From positions 3,457,001 through 3,521,000 of the forward strand of contig CATNEN010000030.1 in the NCBI GenBank assembly GCA_950097015.1: a stretch of DNA of 64,000 bases, in the 5' to 3' direction. The translations under genes and the position numbers were made by a program. The DNA is from Macrostomum hystrix. Lineage: Eukaryota; Platyhelminthes; Macrostomidae. Below are positions 1 to 10,336 of the stretch, piece by piece. The notes beneath the pieces are model-generated. The model searched no databases, was not told the origin of the DNA, and saw nothing but the letters and a program-made list of their open reading frames with translations. The number at the start of each line of letters is the position of its first letter. The stretch's first letter is position 1.

Positions 1-938
1 TCTCCCCTTCAGCTAGACTGAGAGTTCTCCCCTTCAGCTAGACTGAGAGTTCTCCCCTTCAGCTAGACTGAGAGTTCTCCCCTTCAGCTAGACTGAGAGT
101 TCTCCCCTTCAGCTAGACTGAGAGTTCTCCCCTTCAGCTAGACTGAGAGTTCTCCCCTTCAGCTAGACTGAGAGTTCTCCCCTTCAGCTAGACTGAGAGT
201 TCTCCCCTTCAGCTAGACTGAGAGTTCTCCTCTTCAGCCATGCTGACAGTTCTCCCCCTTCAGCTAGACTGAGAGTTCTCCCCTTCAGCTAGACTGCTAG
301 TTCTCCCCTTCAGCTAGACTGCTAGTTCTCCCCTTCAGCTAGACTGAGAGTTCTCCCCTTCAGCTAGACTGAGAGTTCTCCCCTTCAGCTAGACTGAGAG
401 TTCTCCCCTTCAGCTAGACTGAGAGTTCTCCCCTTCAGCTAGACTGAGAGTTCTCCCCTTCAGCTAGACTGAGAGTTCTCCTCTTCAGCCATGCTGACAG
501 TTCTCCCCCTTCAGCTAGACTGCTAGTTCTCCCCTTCAGCTAGACTGCTAGTTCTCCCCTTCAGCCAGACTGCTAGTTCTCCCCTTCAGCTAGACTGAGA
601 GTTCTCCCCTTCAGCTAGACTGAGAGTTCTCCCCTTCAGCTAGACTGAGAGTTCTCCCCTTCAGCTAGACTGAGAGTTCTCCTCTTCAGCCATGCTGACA
701 GTTCTCCCCCTTCAGCTAGACTGAGAGTTCTCCCCTTCAGCTAGACTGCTAGTTCTCCCCTTCAGCTAGACTGAGAGTTCTCCCCTTCAGCTAGACTGAG
801 AGTTCTCCCCTTCAGCTAGACTGAGAGTTCTCCCCTTCAGCTAGACTGAGAGTTCTCCCCTTCAGCTAGACTGAGAGTTCTCCCCTTCAGCTAGACTGAG
901 AGTTCTCCCCTTCAGCTAGACTGCTAGTTCTCCCCTTC
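1..938. repeat. 25-bp minisatellite with higher-order structure, open at the window edge
   Basis: Tandem units of about 25 bp carry the core TTCTCCCCTTCAGCTAGACT. Most are near-identical. A divergent unit (TCTTCAGCCATGCTGAC followed by an extra C in the poly-C) recurs near 231, 482 and 683, about 200-250 bp apart, so blocks of several units were amplified together. The array runs off the left end of the window, so its full length is unknown. Confidence 0.97.
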
Positions 939-2080
939 AGTAGGGGTTTACTCTACACTTCCTACTATCAGCTCCCAGCAGGCAAACTCCATACTGGCAT
1001 GTATTATCGGCCATACTGGCCTGGCTTCTAGCGGGCGGCAGCTATCGGCATCTATTGCGCAACACGCATCCCCTATCTAAGCTGGAGAATGGGGATTTTC
1101 ATATTCATTCAAATCCACGCTGGTGGCAGTCAGATGTGGGTTCAGTAACAGCTTGGCGGTCCACTTGGATTCTCATTAGCGATATGCCACTATCTATAGG
1201 GCTGTGAAATCCCCCGATTGGTGTCCGCTGGTTGGGAAAGGGTTAATCAGCCAGCGATAGACGGAGCTGCGCCCGACCCCCCTCCGCCAGCCTTCATGCA
1301 TCCAGCAATTAGATAGATACTGAACTACAGCTAGAACACTTTTTCTAGTCTTCTGTGCCAACTGTACAATACGATACGCAATATAGACCAATTGTAATGA
1401 CTAAGACTGTTTGCTTGCTGCTTGCTGGTTGCAGAAACTAGCTATTATTTCTCAGATCGTTTCTATGAAACTTAAAAGCGGAGTTGGAGAATTTTAACAG
1501 CATGAGGTCGTCAGTCTTTGTAATAGTATGTTTCTATTGACGGAAGCCTCGGTTGTGTAATCATCAAATGGCGCCCATTGTGACCCGTAGTTCGGCTTCT
1601 TGGGCTAGCAACCCACCTGGAAACCCACTTTGAATTGTTTGAAATTGAAGATTTTGACACAGCCGACACTTGAGATGCCGCGCTGCTTAGTCCAGAGCCA
1701 ACCTAGGGCTTTTTATATATAAACAGTTCGTGGCTTTGGAAGCTCGCCAACTGAACACCGGTGAAAATGGGCGGGTGGCTGCGATTGCGTCATCATCAAA
1801 CGAGCTACGAAGCGAGGCCAGAAGGAGCATGCCGCCACAGCTGCCACTGAAAATGCTGCATGGGAGGAGGCTGGCTGCCACCCTCTGTATAAACACCACA
1901 CAGACGTATGAGTCAGAGTCAGCCCACAGAGCCCATGAGAACTGAGCCTAGGCTAAGCAGTCGGTTTGAAATTAAAAGATGACATGCTCAATGGAGTTTA
2001 AAGAGCAAGAAAACCATATAAATATTTGCAGACCAATTTGGCAGAGATAAATCTGATGATCTCTGAGATACAGACAACAG
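939..2080. other. Unassigned spacer
   Basis: Unique-looking DNA between two minisatellites. Short open frames near 1.2 and 1.7-1.9 kb overlap one another on both strands and show no family motif or repeat-free codon pattern. No gene supported. Confidence 0.5.
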
Positions 2081-3385
2081 ACTGATACAGACAGATATAC
2101 AGACAGATATACAGACAGAGAGATACAGACAGAGAGATACAGACAGATATACAGACAGATATACAGACAGAGAGATACAGACAGAGAGATACAGACAGAG
2201 AGATACAGACAGAGAGATACAGACAGAAAGATACAGACAGATACAGACAGACAGATACAGACAGAGAGATACAGACAGAGAGATACAGACAGAGAGATGC
2301 AGACAGAGAGATACAGACAGAGAGATACAGACAGAAAGATACAGACAGATACAGACAGACAGATACAGACAGAGAGATACAGACAGAGAGATGCAGACAG
2401 AGAGATACAGACAGAGAGATACAGACAGAGAGATACAGACAGAGAGATACAGACAGATATACAGACAGATATACAGACAGAGAGATACAGACAGAGAGAT
2501 GCAGACAGAGAGATACAGACAGAGAGATACAGACAGACAGATACAGACAGAGAGATACAGACAGAGAGATACAGACAGAGAGATACAGACAGAGAGATGC
2601 AGACAGAGAGATACAGACAGAGAGATACAGACAGACAGATACAGACAGAGAGATACAGACAGAGAGATACAGACAGAGAGATACAGACAGATATACAGAC
2701 AGATATACAGACAGAGAGATGCAGACAGAGAGATACAGACAGAGAGATACAGACAGAGAGATACAGACAGAGAGATACAGACAGATATACAGACAGATAT
2801 ACAGACAGAGAGATACAGACAGAGAGATGCAGACAGAGAGATGCAGACAGAGAGATACAGACAGAGAGATACAGACAGACAGATACAGACAGAGAGATAC
2901 AGACAGAGAGATACAGACAGAAAGATACAGACAGATACAGACAGACAGATACAGACAGAGAGATACAGACAGAGAGATGCAGACAGAGAGATACAGACAG
3001 AGAGATACAGACAGAGAGATACAGACAGAGAGATGCAGACAGAGAGATACAGACAGAGAGATACAGACAGAAAGATACAGACAGATACAGACAGACAGAT
3101 ACAGATAGAGAGATACAGACAGATACAGACAGACAGATACAGACAGAGAGATACAGACAGAGAGATACAGACAGAGAGATACAGACAGAGAGATGCAGAC
3201 AGAGAGATACAGACAGAGAGATACAGACAGAAAGATACAGACAGATACAGACAGACAGATACAGATAGAGAGATACAGACAGATACAGACAGACAGATAC
3301 AGACAGAGAGATACAGACAGAGAGATACAGACAGAGAAATACAGACAGAGAGATACAGACAGAGAGATACAGACAGAGAGATGCA
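2081..3385. repeat. AGACAGAGAGATAC-type minisatellite (14-bp base unit)
   Basis: About 1.3 kb of the 14-mer ACAGACAGAGAGAT interspersed with 10- and 12-bp variants (GATATACAGACA, GAAAGATACAGACA, GATGCAGACA). The strand shown is almost entirely A/G/C/T with strong purine bias. Unit structure leaves long frames open on both strands (up to about 490 codons), encoding only low-complexity RYRQRDTD or SLCLYLSV peptides. These are not counted as genes. Confidence 0.97.
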
Positions 3386-3844
3386 GACGGAGGCATCGAT
3401 GCAGGAGACAGACATAAAAGGAGAGTGCATGCTATTAAGCCGAGCAAAATTCATTCGGTTTTCTGCCCGTCGCCACGGCTAGAAGAGGCCTCAATAAAAT
3501 CTGCACTTTAAGGCCGCAAATAGGACTAACTTATTGGTTCTGTTGGATTCGGCCACTCGAACAAGTCCATAATGCGTACACATCTGTGCGCTTGGCAGGC
3601 CAGCAATTAGTTTTCTGTCATTTTCTGCTGCAGTCCCGGCTCCGTAGTAGATCCCACAGCTCAAATAGTCCTGCTAATCCGGTTGTGTAATGGGATAAAA
3701 CCCTGCTCCTAAACTACAATTTTTTTCCCATATCTGATGCAATTGATACAGATCCCTGAAATCCCTAAGGACCTAAGGATGATAAGAAAATTAAAAGAGT
3801 TAAACATTTCTCAAGTTTTATGTCTGGAATATGACAACATTTTT
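3386..3844. other. Unassigned spacer
   Basis: No gene or element recognised between the minisatellite and the dispersed repeat that starts near 3845. Confidence 0.4.
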
Positions 3845-4312
3845 GTGCTGCACCCGAACGGAGCAACGCAAGCTCACGAAACTCAAGAACACCGGCCAAC
3901 TTTTTGTTGCGCATCTTCTGAAACAATAATCAAGTCGCCAGCCCTTCAGACCGTCGAGATATTCAATGGTTCTGGCCGAAGGTCAGATTTTTCCCATAAG
4001 CGTTAGTGTATTTCATACACCCCTATACACGAATTAGCACTTCGCCTCAGTGCCGCCTTGCCAGGCCTTCAAACTTTATCAGCATGTCACCCGAATGTGC
4101 CTGCATCATCTCCGTCTTCGGTGGTCACCTACTTTTATCTAGATGGACTGCTGGACCTTCAAGGGCTACAACAGGTGGAACTAGGCCTCTATGGAAACCC
4201 TGAGGCGAATTTATATAATTTCACTTATCAGGCCTAAATATTAGGCGCAGCTAAACCACAGGACACCATCGCCTAGTCTGTCAACCAATCAGTCACCACC
4301 CAACGCTGTTAG
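3845..4312 (+). repeat. Dispersed repeat D, copy 1
   Basis: This about 470-bp stretch matches the reverse complement of 28425-28890 with scattered substitutions and small indels along its whole length. It begins near TTGTGCTGCACCCGAACGG and ends near CAACCAATCAGTCACCACCC. The last about 75 codons of one frame (ending LYNFTYQA then stop, near 4233) are open in both copies and most differences are conservative. This suggests the repeat derives from coding sequence, either a mobile element ORF end or a multicopy gene fragment. A one-base indel just upstream breaks the frame in this copy. No known family is recognised. Confidence 0.75.
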
Positions 4313-6258
4313 AATTCAGGCGGCACCTACATCTGAAATGTAAACCATTTTTCGGCTTTCTGAATATAAATATAAAAATATGTTTTGTCTATAAAAACTG
4401 TCCAAGCAGTTTTTTATTGCTGTAATTTATCAAAGTTGTTCTTATTCATTAGTAATAATCTAAACTAGCATCGCCACAGATTCGAACTTATAACCCTTGC
4501 TGAGCTGAGTTCAGATAGACAGAAAAAACTGTTTTGCCTTTCTGTAGAAAGAACGAAAGAAAAAAAAATAATTTCGAGTCTTTCTTAACTTTCACACATG
4601 AGGTACGATGAGGGCGGTGCTTCGCAGATCGAACGCCTTTAATGTTGCTCACACATACATATTCGCTGCGATAGTGATTATACAAAATTGGATATAGTGC
4701 AAATAATGAGTGCTGTTTGTGTGCACAAGAACACATTTCATAGTGAACAGTATAGCAACCGTAAAGCTTTACAAGCAGATATGTACACGCATATTGAACT
4801 TGCTACAATAACTGGCTACGCTTTACAGAGAAATTCTAAAGTAAAAAGTATTATGTTTTTAGCATGGCTTCACGGGATATTGTTTTTACCCTGCAAGCAA
4901 CAGCTTGAGGGCAAAGCACTCCAAATTGGTTAAAACTGACATTCGAATTTCATTGGCTGTTGTAAGTCACGTGCTTTGTTTCTCAGGGCAAGGAAAAATA
5001 GATTCACCCGAAAAGTTTCTAAAAATAGAAAAGCGTAACCTTGCTTTCTAATAAGCCAATCGAATTTTAAAGGCTACAGTTTTTTGCATAATGTCGGTAG
5101 GTTCTTCGACAAAAGTTATTGAACTAATCTTACAAAAACACTTCTTGAGATTTTAGCAAATTATCAGTCAACCTTCAGCAAACGATGGACTTGCAAGAAC
5201 GGAAAAAATAACAAAAAGTGACGTAAAGTCCGTGTTACCAGCAGGCATTTGCGAGTCTAGCTGTTTTTATCCCCAAGTATACTTTACAATGCTTGTTCCT
5301 ACGAAGTATGAGCTCATTTATGACGTCGATGCTTTAAGAAAAATATGGCAGAAAAAACACAGAAAACGACTTGATTCAGAAATTCGATAACATAGCTATG
5401 CTTCTAGAGGCGCCAAGGCGGCACAGTTCCGCGCCAACATTGCGGCACCTTAATAGCCATTGTGGACAAGGAAAAAGCTAAGGCAATTTCTCTTTCCTAC
5501 TACATTTAATGTGCAGAAACGGGTTTTATGACCGCGATAGTGCCTGCAATTCTGGAGCAAAAGCTATGGCTATTATTCCAGATTATGCTTGCCTTTGCAC
5601 CCATGGCTTCCGTTCCTTCCCTGTCTAGAAGCAGGGCGCACACAGGAGAGATACGAAAGCATTTGACCGTATTGTAGACTCTCTCTATACACCATATAGC
5701 AAACACAGTGCTGGCGAATACAGGAAAAATGGTGTGCACTCAGAATCTACACGAGGCTCCAGAATTGGAATCGAAAGTCATCATAAAAGTGAGCATATTT
5801 TCTAAGCGTTCTCAAACTTTGCCAAAAAACATTACTTTTTTCGGAAGTTAAATGAAGCAAGAAAAATTACTGGCTTGCCTTGGCGATTTGCTACTAAGTC
5901 TAATTAAAAATTCGACGCATAACACCAAGAATTGACGAAAGTTATAGCGAAAGAGCAGTGCTTTTCGCTTCGCTTTTAAGCTTATTTTGTCTTGGAAAGA
6001 ACAGAGTTCGAAAGTACAGAAAACGTTGAGCCTTAAAAGATTCTACACTTACAATTTCTGTCCTTTATGCAACTCAGTCGAATGGCCCACGTGACGAAAA
6101 AGTAAATGTTTAATATTTCCCATTTGCCCACCAACTTTGATTGCACTTTTATGCTCTGTGTATAAATTCTGACTATTTTTCTATCTCGGACTCTGTCCAT
6201 AGTCTATGGTAAAAAGCAGACCTGTTTGAAGAAGAAGTGTCTGTGGTAAAAAGTGTAC
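4313..6258. other. Unassigned AT-rich spacer
   Basis: Nearly 2 kb of AT-rich DNA left of the P-like transposon. Only short, unrelated open frames are seen; no exon, tRNA or repeat could be supported. Confidence 0.5.
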
Positions 6259-6266
6259 ACTGGACG
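6259..6266 (+). repeat. 8-bp target-site duplication, left (ACTGGACG)
   Basis: ACTGGACG lies immediately outside the left terminal inverted repeat and is repeated exactly at 9814-9821 outside the right one. Eight base pairs is the length made by P-element transposases. Confidence 0.95.
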
Positions 6267-6304
6267 CATAGAATTCTAGATATCAAACTGGAAGTGAAGG
6301 CTTT
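6267..6304 (+). repeat. Left 38-bp terminal inverted repeat
   Basis: It is an exact reverse complement of 9776-9813, beginning CATAGAATTCTAGATATC. Homology stops at the next base (G on the left, T on the right in element orientation). Confidence 0.95.
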
Positions 6305-6311
6305 GAGGGGG

Positions 6312-6333
6312 GCGTACAAAACCGGGCCGAATG
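6312..6333 (+). repeat. Left subterminal inverted repeat (22 bp)
   Basis: GCGTACAAAACCGGGCCGAA plus TG. It pairs with the reverse complement of 9736-9757 with two mismatches. In Drosophila P elements, internal inverted repeats near the ends act in transposition; a similar role here is inferred. Confidence 0.8.
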
Positions 6334-6420
6334 AAAAATCCGTCCCAATGAAGCAATAGGAATGCTATAGGATATTTTCCTATTTTGCGATGCGATACCA
6401 AGAATGTTATTGTAAATAAA

Positions 6421-6426
6421 TTTATT
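6421..6426 (-). promoter_or_regulatory. Candidate polyadenylation signal of the transposase gene
   Basis: TTTATT on the plus strand reads AATAAA on the transposase strand, about 170 nt past the stop codon and still inside the element. Confidence 0.45.
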
Positions 6427-6596
6427 TTGCAGCAATTTATTTTTGGATTTCTTACTTCATTAGAATTGAAAATTAAGAATTAAGTATATTGTTGGGCATA
6501 TTCCATTGCATTACAGATGAAACAAAAGTAGTGCGATTTTGAGCGCATATGGGATTGAGCATGAAAAATTTCAGAGTCTCACGATTACTTGTTGGT

Positions 6597-9443
6597 TCAG
6601 CAGCTAAACTTGGCAACTTTTCGCCCCGAAAGTGCTCCCGATGCAGTCAGACGGCTGGTCCAATTCTTGGCAGCAGTGTTGAACATTTTCCGGCATAGTG
6701 GCTGCAGAAGAGGATGCTGAAGCTCGCAGTGTGTTTGGAATCGTAGATTTGGAAGGCGCGCAAACATCTCTGAGCAGATTGCTTCAAACAATGTAGCATG
6801 TCGATTATTCGAATTGAGGAACTGTTGGCAGGTCTGCAACTGGGCAATGATCTCCCAGGAAGCCGTACACGCGGCGAAGGCGAGCTCAGAAGGCTCAGTC
6901 AACCCGCCACGGTTCACTTGCCGCAGAAAAGTTGACGATGCGTCAAGTACTGCGTCGTTGGGCCGAGACAGTAGCAGTTCATTGCATGACGCACAGCTTC
7001 TGAGAGCAGAAATCGATTTGGCGAACTTGCCGGCCACATAATAGACGACGTTGGAATCTGCAGCGTCAATCTTCTCATCGAGACTCAGCTGAATAGCAAT
7101 CTCTTCGACTTCTTTCAACAGATCACGGCTCTCGCTGCTTGCTTCGGCGGATAGAGCCTGAATGGCCATTGGCGTGACGCGGCTGAACTGCAATAGCGAT
7201 ACTGACCGGATGGCTTTCTCCGCATCCAAAACATCCCTGCATGATACATAGTAGTTCAATCCTTTGCGATGACGATACCATCCAAATCTTCCTTCTAGTG
7301 GATCCGATTGCAGCATTCCAATGAGCACATACTCAAACATCAGACTGGTAAGCAGGTACCGAGATACCTGCACCAACGCTTCGAGTGTGTGACCTAGAGC
7401 TAGAAATGTTTCATCGCTCAGACCTCGGCTCTTGCATTCCTTCCACTTCCGCACGTAGTTTGCCACGTCGGACAAATATTCCAGCTTCCAATCGGTATCA
7501 GATCTGATAGGATCTCTGTGGCAATCCCGCTTGTGCTTGCCAATTGTGCTCGTTTTCACATTCAGCACGTACCAAAGTTGTGTGACGGCGGTAACAAAAT
7601 TTGCCGTGTCGTTCCAAGGCTTGCCCTGATTTTTTGTATAGTAAAGCAGAGCGTTAGCAGTAGACTCGGAAAACAAGGCAAGTGAAAGTTTGATGGACGT
7701 CTTCTGAATGCTCTTGGGATTAATTACACTTGAATTAAGCTTTGGTGCCAGCTTCACAGGCTTCTCCTTTTCCAGCTCGAAAAGGTGTCGGATGTTGCCG
7801 AATTCAGCCACGATAAACTCGCCATTATTCTTCAGTGTGAGACCAGAAAAAAACTGACTTTCCAAGATGGGAAGCTCCAGAACTTGCCTCTTTTGGAAGT
7901 TGTTATAGATGTTCTTCATCGTGTGGGTCGGATCGAACAGCAGAAAAATCTTCTTATTCGCATCATGAGGATGAGGAATCGACGTTTTAAGAACGCCGCC
8001 GCAAAGCTTGTGGATAAAGAAGGCACGATTAGCTGAATGATTATCAACTAGGATAGTAACGACATTCAGATTGGTGCGCTGAAGCATTTCCATCACGCTC
8101 AAGTAGTGCACATGCAAGACGTCCGCCGTCAGCTTGCTCAAAGGAAAGAGTGCAACAACGTCACGGAACTTTCCAGCGATGGACTTGACCATGAAGCAGA
8201 GCATTGTTGACGCTGATGTACTCTCCTGCATACCCACAATCTTTCCGGCAGAGTACTCAATTCTTCTGTTCAGATGTATCTCGTCGATAATTAAATTCAC
8301 GTTCGACTCCAAAATCGACAGATCCTGAGTTCTGAGATGAAGGTATCGCTCATCAGAAACTCCAGGAGTCACTGAAAGCGGGCTGGCGATCGCCGTAAGG
8401 CGGCGAACGGATGGCAGGATTAGCACTTCCTGGTCCAGCAAAGACTGATAGCATGCCGTACTAGTAGACTTCAGAGTCATCGCAAACACGATCAGATCAG
8501 GAGAGTAGCGCAAGGATGGCTTACTAATGCAAGACAGCTTCAATTGCTCCATAATAAATTGAATGCGCTGGTGAAGCGGTTCGGCGGTGTCCTGACACTC
8601 TGCAGTCCATCTAGTAAGGCAGTCAATGGCGTCCTCAATTAATTTTTTGTCTTCTGTCCCATTGTTTTTACTCGAAATTTGTGTCCAGGACTTAATTTTG
8701 GCATGCAAATTTTGAATTTGGGAGAACAAGCAAACCTTGCCGCAGTCCAAAAATTGTAGCAATCTCTTCTGCTGTACCGGCAGTCCATTGAGACTTGCTG
8801 CAACAGTCATGTCTGCACGAATTTGCAGGGAGCAGAGAATTTCGGGGACGTCTCCATTGTCTACATGAACAAGACAAAATGTAATTTTGCTAGGCTTAGA
8901 CAGTACTAGGAAATCGGTTGGAATCATGTTGCACTCCAGCTGGCGTACGACGTCGGCAAGTGAGGCTATCTCATCTTGAGTGAGAAACTCAGCAGCCGCG
9001 TTTTCCATCCGGTCTTGCTCAAATTGATGCCTCTGCTCTGCTGTAGCTCTTTCTGCTCGAGATGGCAAAGCTGTTGGCTGCAGTCGCTCAGGAAGCTGCG
9101 TAAATATAGTAGGAATGGCATCCTTTTTTAGTCTGCGCTTGATGAGAGCTTCGCCATCCCTCGTGCGCTTTCGACGAAGATTTGTGTCCTGAGATGTGGC
9201 AACGAAGTCATCGTCTGTGAAGTGCAGGGAGCACAGTCTCGATTGCGTTGTTGGGGTATAATTTTCCCTTCGAATTCGCCGCAACCATTCTTGGAGAAGT
9301 TGTTGATCTTTGAGAGGAAATTCGTGAAATGAAACTTTGAAAGCTGCTTCAGAAGTTACGGTGGAACATTTCCTCAGGTATCCAGAATGGCAGTTGAACG
9401 CAGCACATTTGTAACCCATTTGCTTTTGAGTTCGGAGTGACAA
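6597..9443 (-). CDS. THAP-domain P-element-like transposase, intact
   Basis: The predicted 948-aa protein should cut and paste the surrounding transposon. The N-terminal THAP zinc finger (about residues 9-115) shows the C2CH ligands C13, C18, C71 and H74, with FHEFP and LCSLHF motifs and a basic RRLKKDAIPTIF tail; this is the DNA-binding module of P transposases and THAP9. The core carries blocks typical of the family: DEIHLNRRIEY, VTILVDNHSANRAFF, FDPTHTMKNIYNNF and LEGRFGWYRHRKGLNYY. They supply candidate acidic catalytic residues, which I did not assign individually. The THAP domain usually starts at the first residues, so Met9 (codon at 9417-9419) may be the true start. Unlike Drosophila P, no intron is needed. 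Alternative: a domesticated THAP gene, made unlikely by the flanking TIRs and TSDs. Confidence 0.95.
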   Translation of the reverse strand: MSLRTQKQMGYKCAAFNCHSGYLRKCSTVTSEAAFKVSFHEFPLKDQQLLQEWLRRIRRENYTPTTQSRLCSLHFTDDDFVATSQDTNLRRKRTRDGEALIKRRLKKDAIPTIFTQLPERLQPTALPSRAERATAEQRHQFEQDRMENAAAEFLTQDEIASLADVVRQLECNMIPTDFLVLSKPSKITFCLVHVDNGDVPEILCSLQIRADMTVAASLNGLPVQQKRLLQFLDCGKVCLFSQIQNLHAKIKSWTQISSKNNGTEDKKLIEDAIDCLTRWTAECQDTAEPLHQRIQFIMEQLKLSCISKPSLRYSPDLIVFAMTLKSTSTACYQSLLDQEVLILPSVRRLTAIASPLSVTPGVSDERYLHLRTQDLSILESNVNLIIDEIHLNRRIEYSAGKIVGMQESTSASTMLCFMVKSIAGKFRDVVALFPLSKLTADVLHVHYLSVMEMLQRTNLNVVTILVDNHSANRAFFIHKLCGGVLKTSIPHPHDANKKIFLLFDPTHTMKNIYNNFQKRQVLELPILESQFFSGLTLKNNGEFIVAEFGNIRHLFELEKEKPVKLAPKLNSSVINPKSIQKTSIKLSLALFSESTANALLYYTKNQGKPWNDTANFVTAVTQLWYVLNVKTSTIGKHKRDCHRDPIRSDTDWKLEYLSDVANYVRKWKECKSRGLSDETFLALGHTLEALVQVSRYLLTSLMFEYVLIGMLQSDPLEGRFGWYRHRKGLNYYVSCRDVLDAEKAIRSVSLLQFSRVTPMAIQALSAEASSESRDLLKEVEEIAIQLSLDEKIDAADSNVVYYVAGKFAKSISALRSCASCNELLLSRPNDAVLDASSTFLRQVNRGGLTEPSELAFAACTASWEIIAQLQTCQQFLNSNNRHATLFEAICSEMFARLPNLRFQTHCELQHPLLQPLCRKMFNTAAKNWTSRLTASGALSGRKVAKFSC

Positions 9444-9735
9444 AGAAATCTTTAAAAGACTTTAAAAACGGAAACTTTTTTACTTTAAAAATAATTTAAA
9501 GTTGGTGGGAAATAATTCGGTCTATATAATTTACCATAGCTTTAGTGGGGTGTTGGTCGTAGCCTACACTGTACAGTGCTATATTTGGCCTCCGATCAGA
9601 GTGGAAGGGAATCTACACTCTCCCCAGGACAGCAGTCTTAGATTAGAATGTACATAGACGCTATCGCGGAGGGAGGGGTTGGTCTCTGCAAAGATATGAG
9701 AGGATAGAGGGACGAGGGACGAAGCGACGAAGGCC

Positions 9736-9757
9736 CAGTCGGCCCGGTTTCGTACGC
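9736..9757 (-). repeat. Right subterminal inverted repeat (22 bp)
   Basis: Partner of 6312-6333, two mismatches, 18 bp inside the right TIR. Confidence 0.8.
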
Positions 9758-9775
9758 TTGCAGACCCCACTCACA

Positions 9776-9813
9776 AAAGCCTTCACTTCCAGTTTGATAT
9801 CTAGAATTCTATG
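9776..9813 (-). repeat. Right 38-bp terminal inverted repeat
   Basis: Exact reverse complement of 6267-6304. Confidence 0.95.
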
Positions 9814-9821
9814 ACTGGACG
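9814..9821 (+). repeat. 8-bp target-site duplication, right (ACTGGACG)
   Basis: Exact direct copy of 6259-6266, directly abutting the right TIR. Confidence 0.95.
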
Positions 9822-10336
9822 TGTAAGGCTGGAAAGACTGTCAGAGCTATCGCTGGCTTTGAGCTACGTTCTTTTTATTTCCCCCAGACGTCTGTGAGTT
9901 GTCTAGGGTAAACGTTCCGTTTATCCGCCCCGGCGAGCGGGAAATAAATCATTAAGACATAGACTGCGTTGGCGGGAAAACGGGGAATACATTTTCATCT
10001 AACGAAAATGTAACTATAGCTTCGTCGCATTAAAATCAAGTTAGACTGAATCAGTTGGACTAGCGAAAATGGTTCAACCTGCTTGTTTAAGAAAATAGTG
10101 TGGGAAAATAGCGAAAAAAGCTCGTATAATATGGCTCACTGTGAACACAAGGTTACCTGCTTTTGGTGTTTGTAATAGCTATTCATTTGATCTATGTAAT
10201 TATTTTAGTAGCTAATGATTTGTGACACAGTCACATTTAACTAACTTTGAATTCTTACCGTGTCGCTGAAAAATCTGCAATATCTCAATAAAAGTAGAGC
10301 CCACACAATGTAGAAAAAGCCACAACAAAGCTTAAA
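9822..10336. other. Intergenic spacer
   Basis: AT-rich sequence between the transposon and the stop codon of the minus-strand gene. It probably includes that gene's 3' UTR. No further feature seen. Confidence 0.5.

Larger units (their letters stand above)
6267..9813 (-). mobile_element. Complete P-element-like DNA transposon (3,547 bp)
   Basis: The element is bounded by perfect 38-bp terminal inverted repeats at 6267-6304 and 9776-9813 (outer end CATAGAATTCTAGATATCAA) and by the 8-bp direct repeat ACTGGACG. A second, subterminal inverted repeat of 22 bp with two mismatches lies at 6312-6333 and 9736-9757 (core AACCGGGCCGA). Between them is one uninterrupted THAP-domain transposase gene on the minus strand. 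P elements are known for 8-bp target duplications and subterminal inverted repeats, which agrees with the layout. Identical TIRs, exact TSDs and an intact ORF suggest a recent insertion that may still be mobile. Confidence 0.95.

Noticed and set aside
1972-3482. Open frames of 320-490 codons on both strands
   Set aside because: They translate the 14-bp tandem repeat; both strands are equally open and peptides are low complexity.
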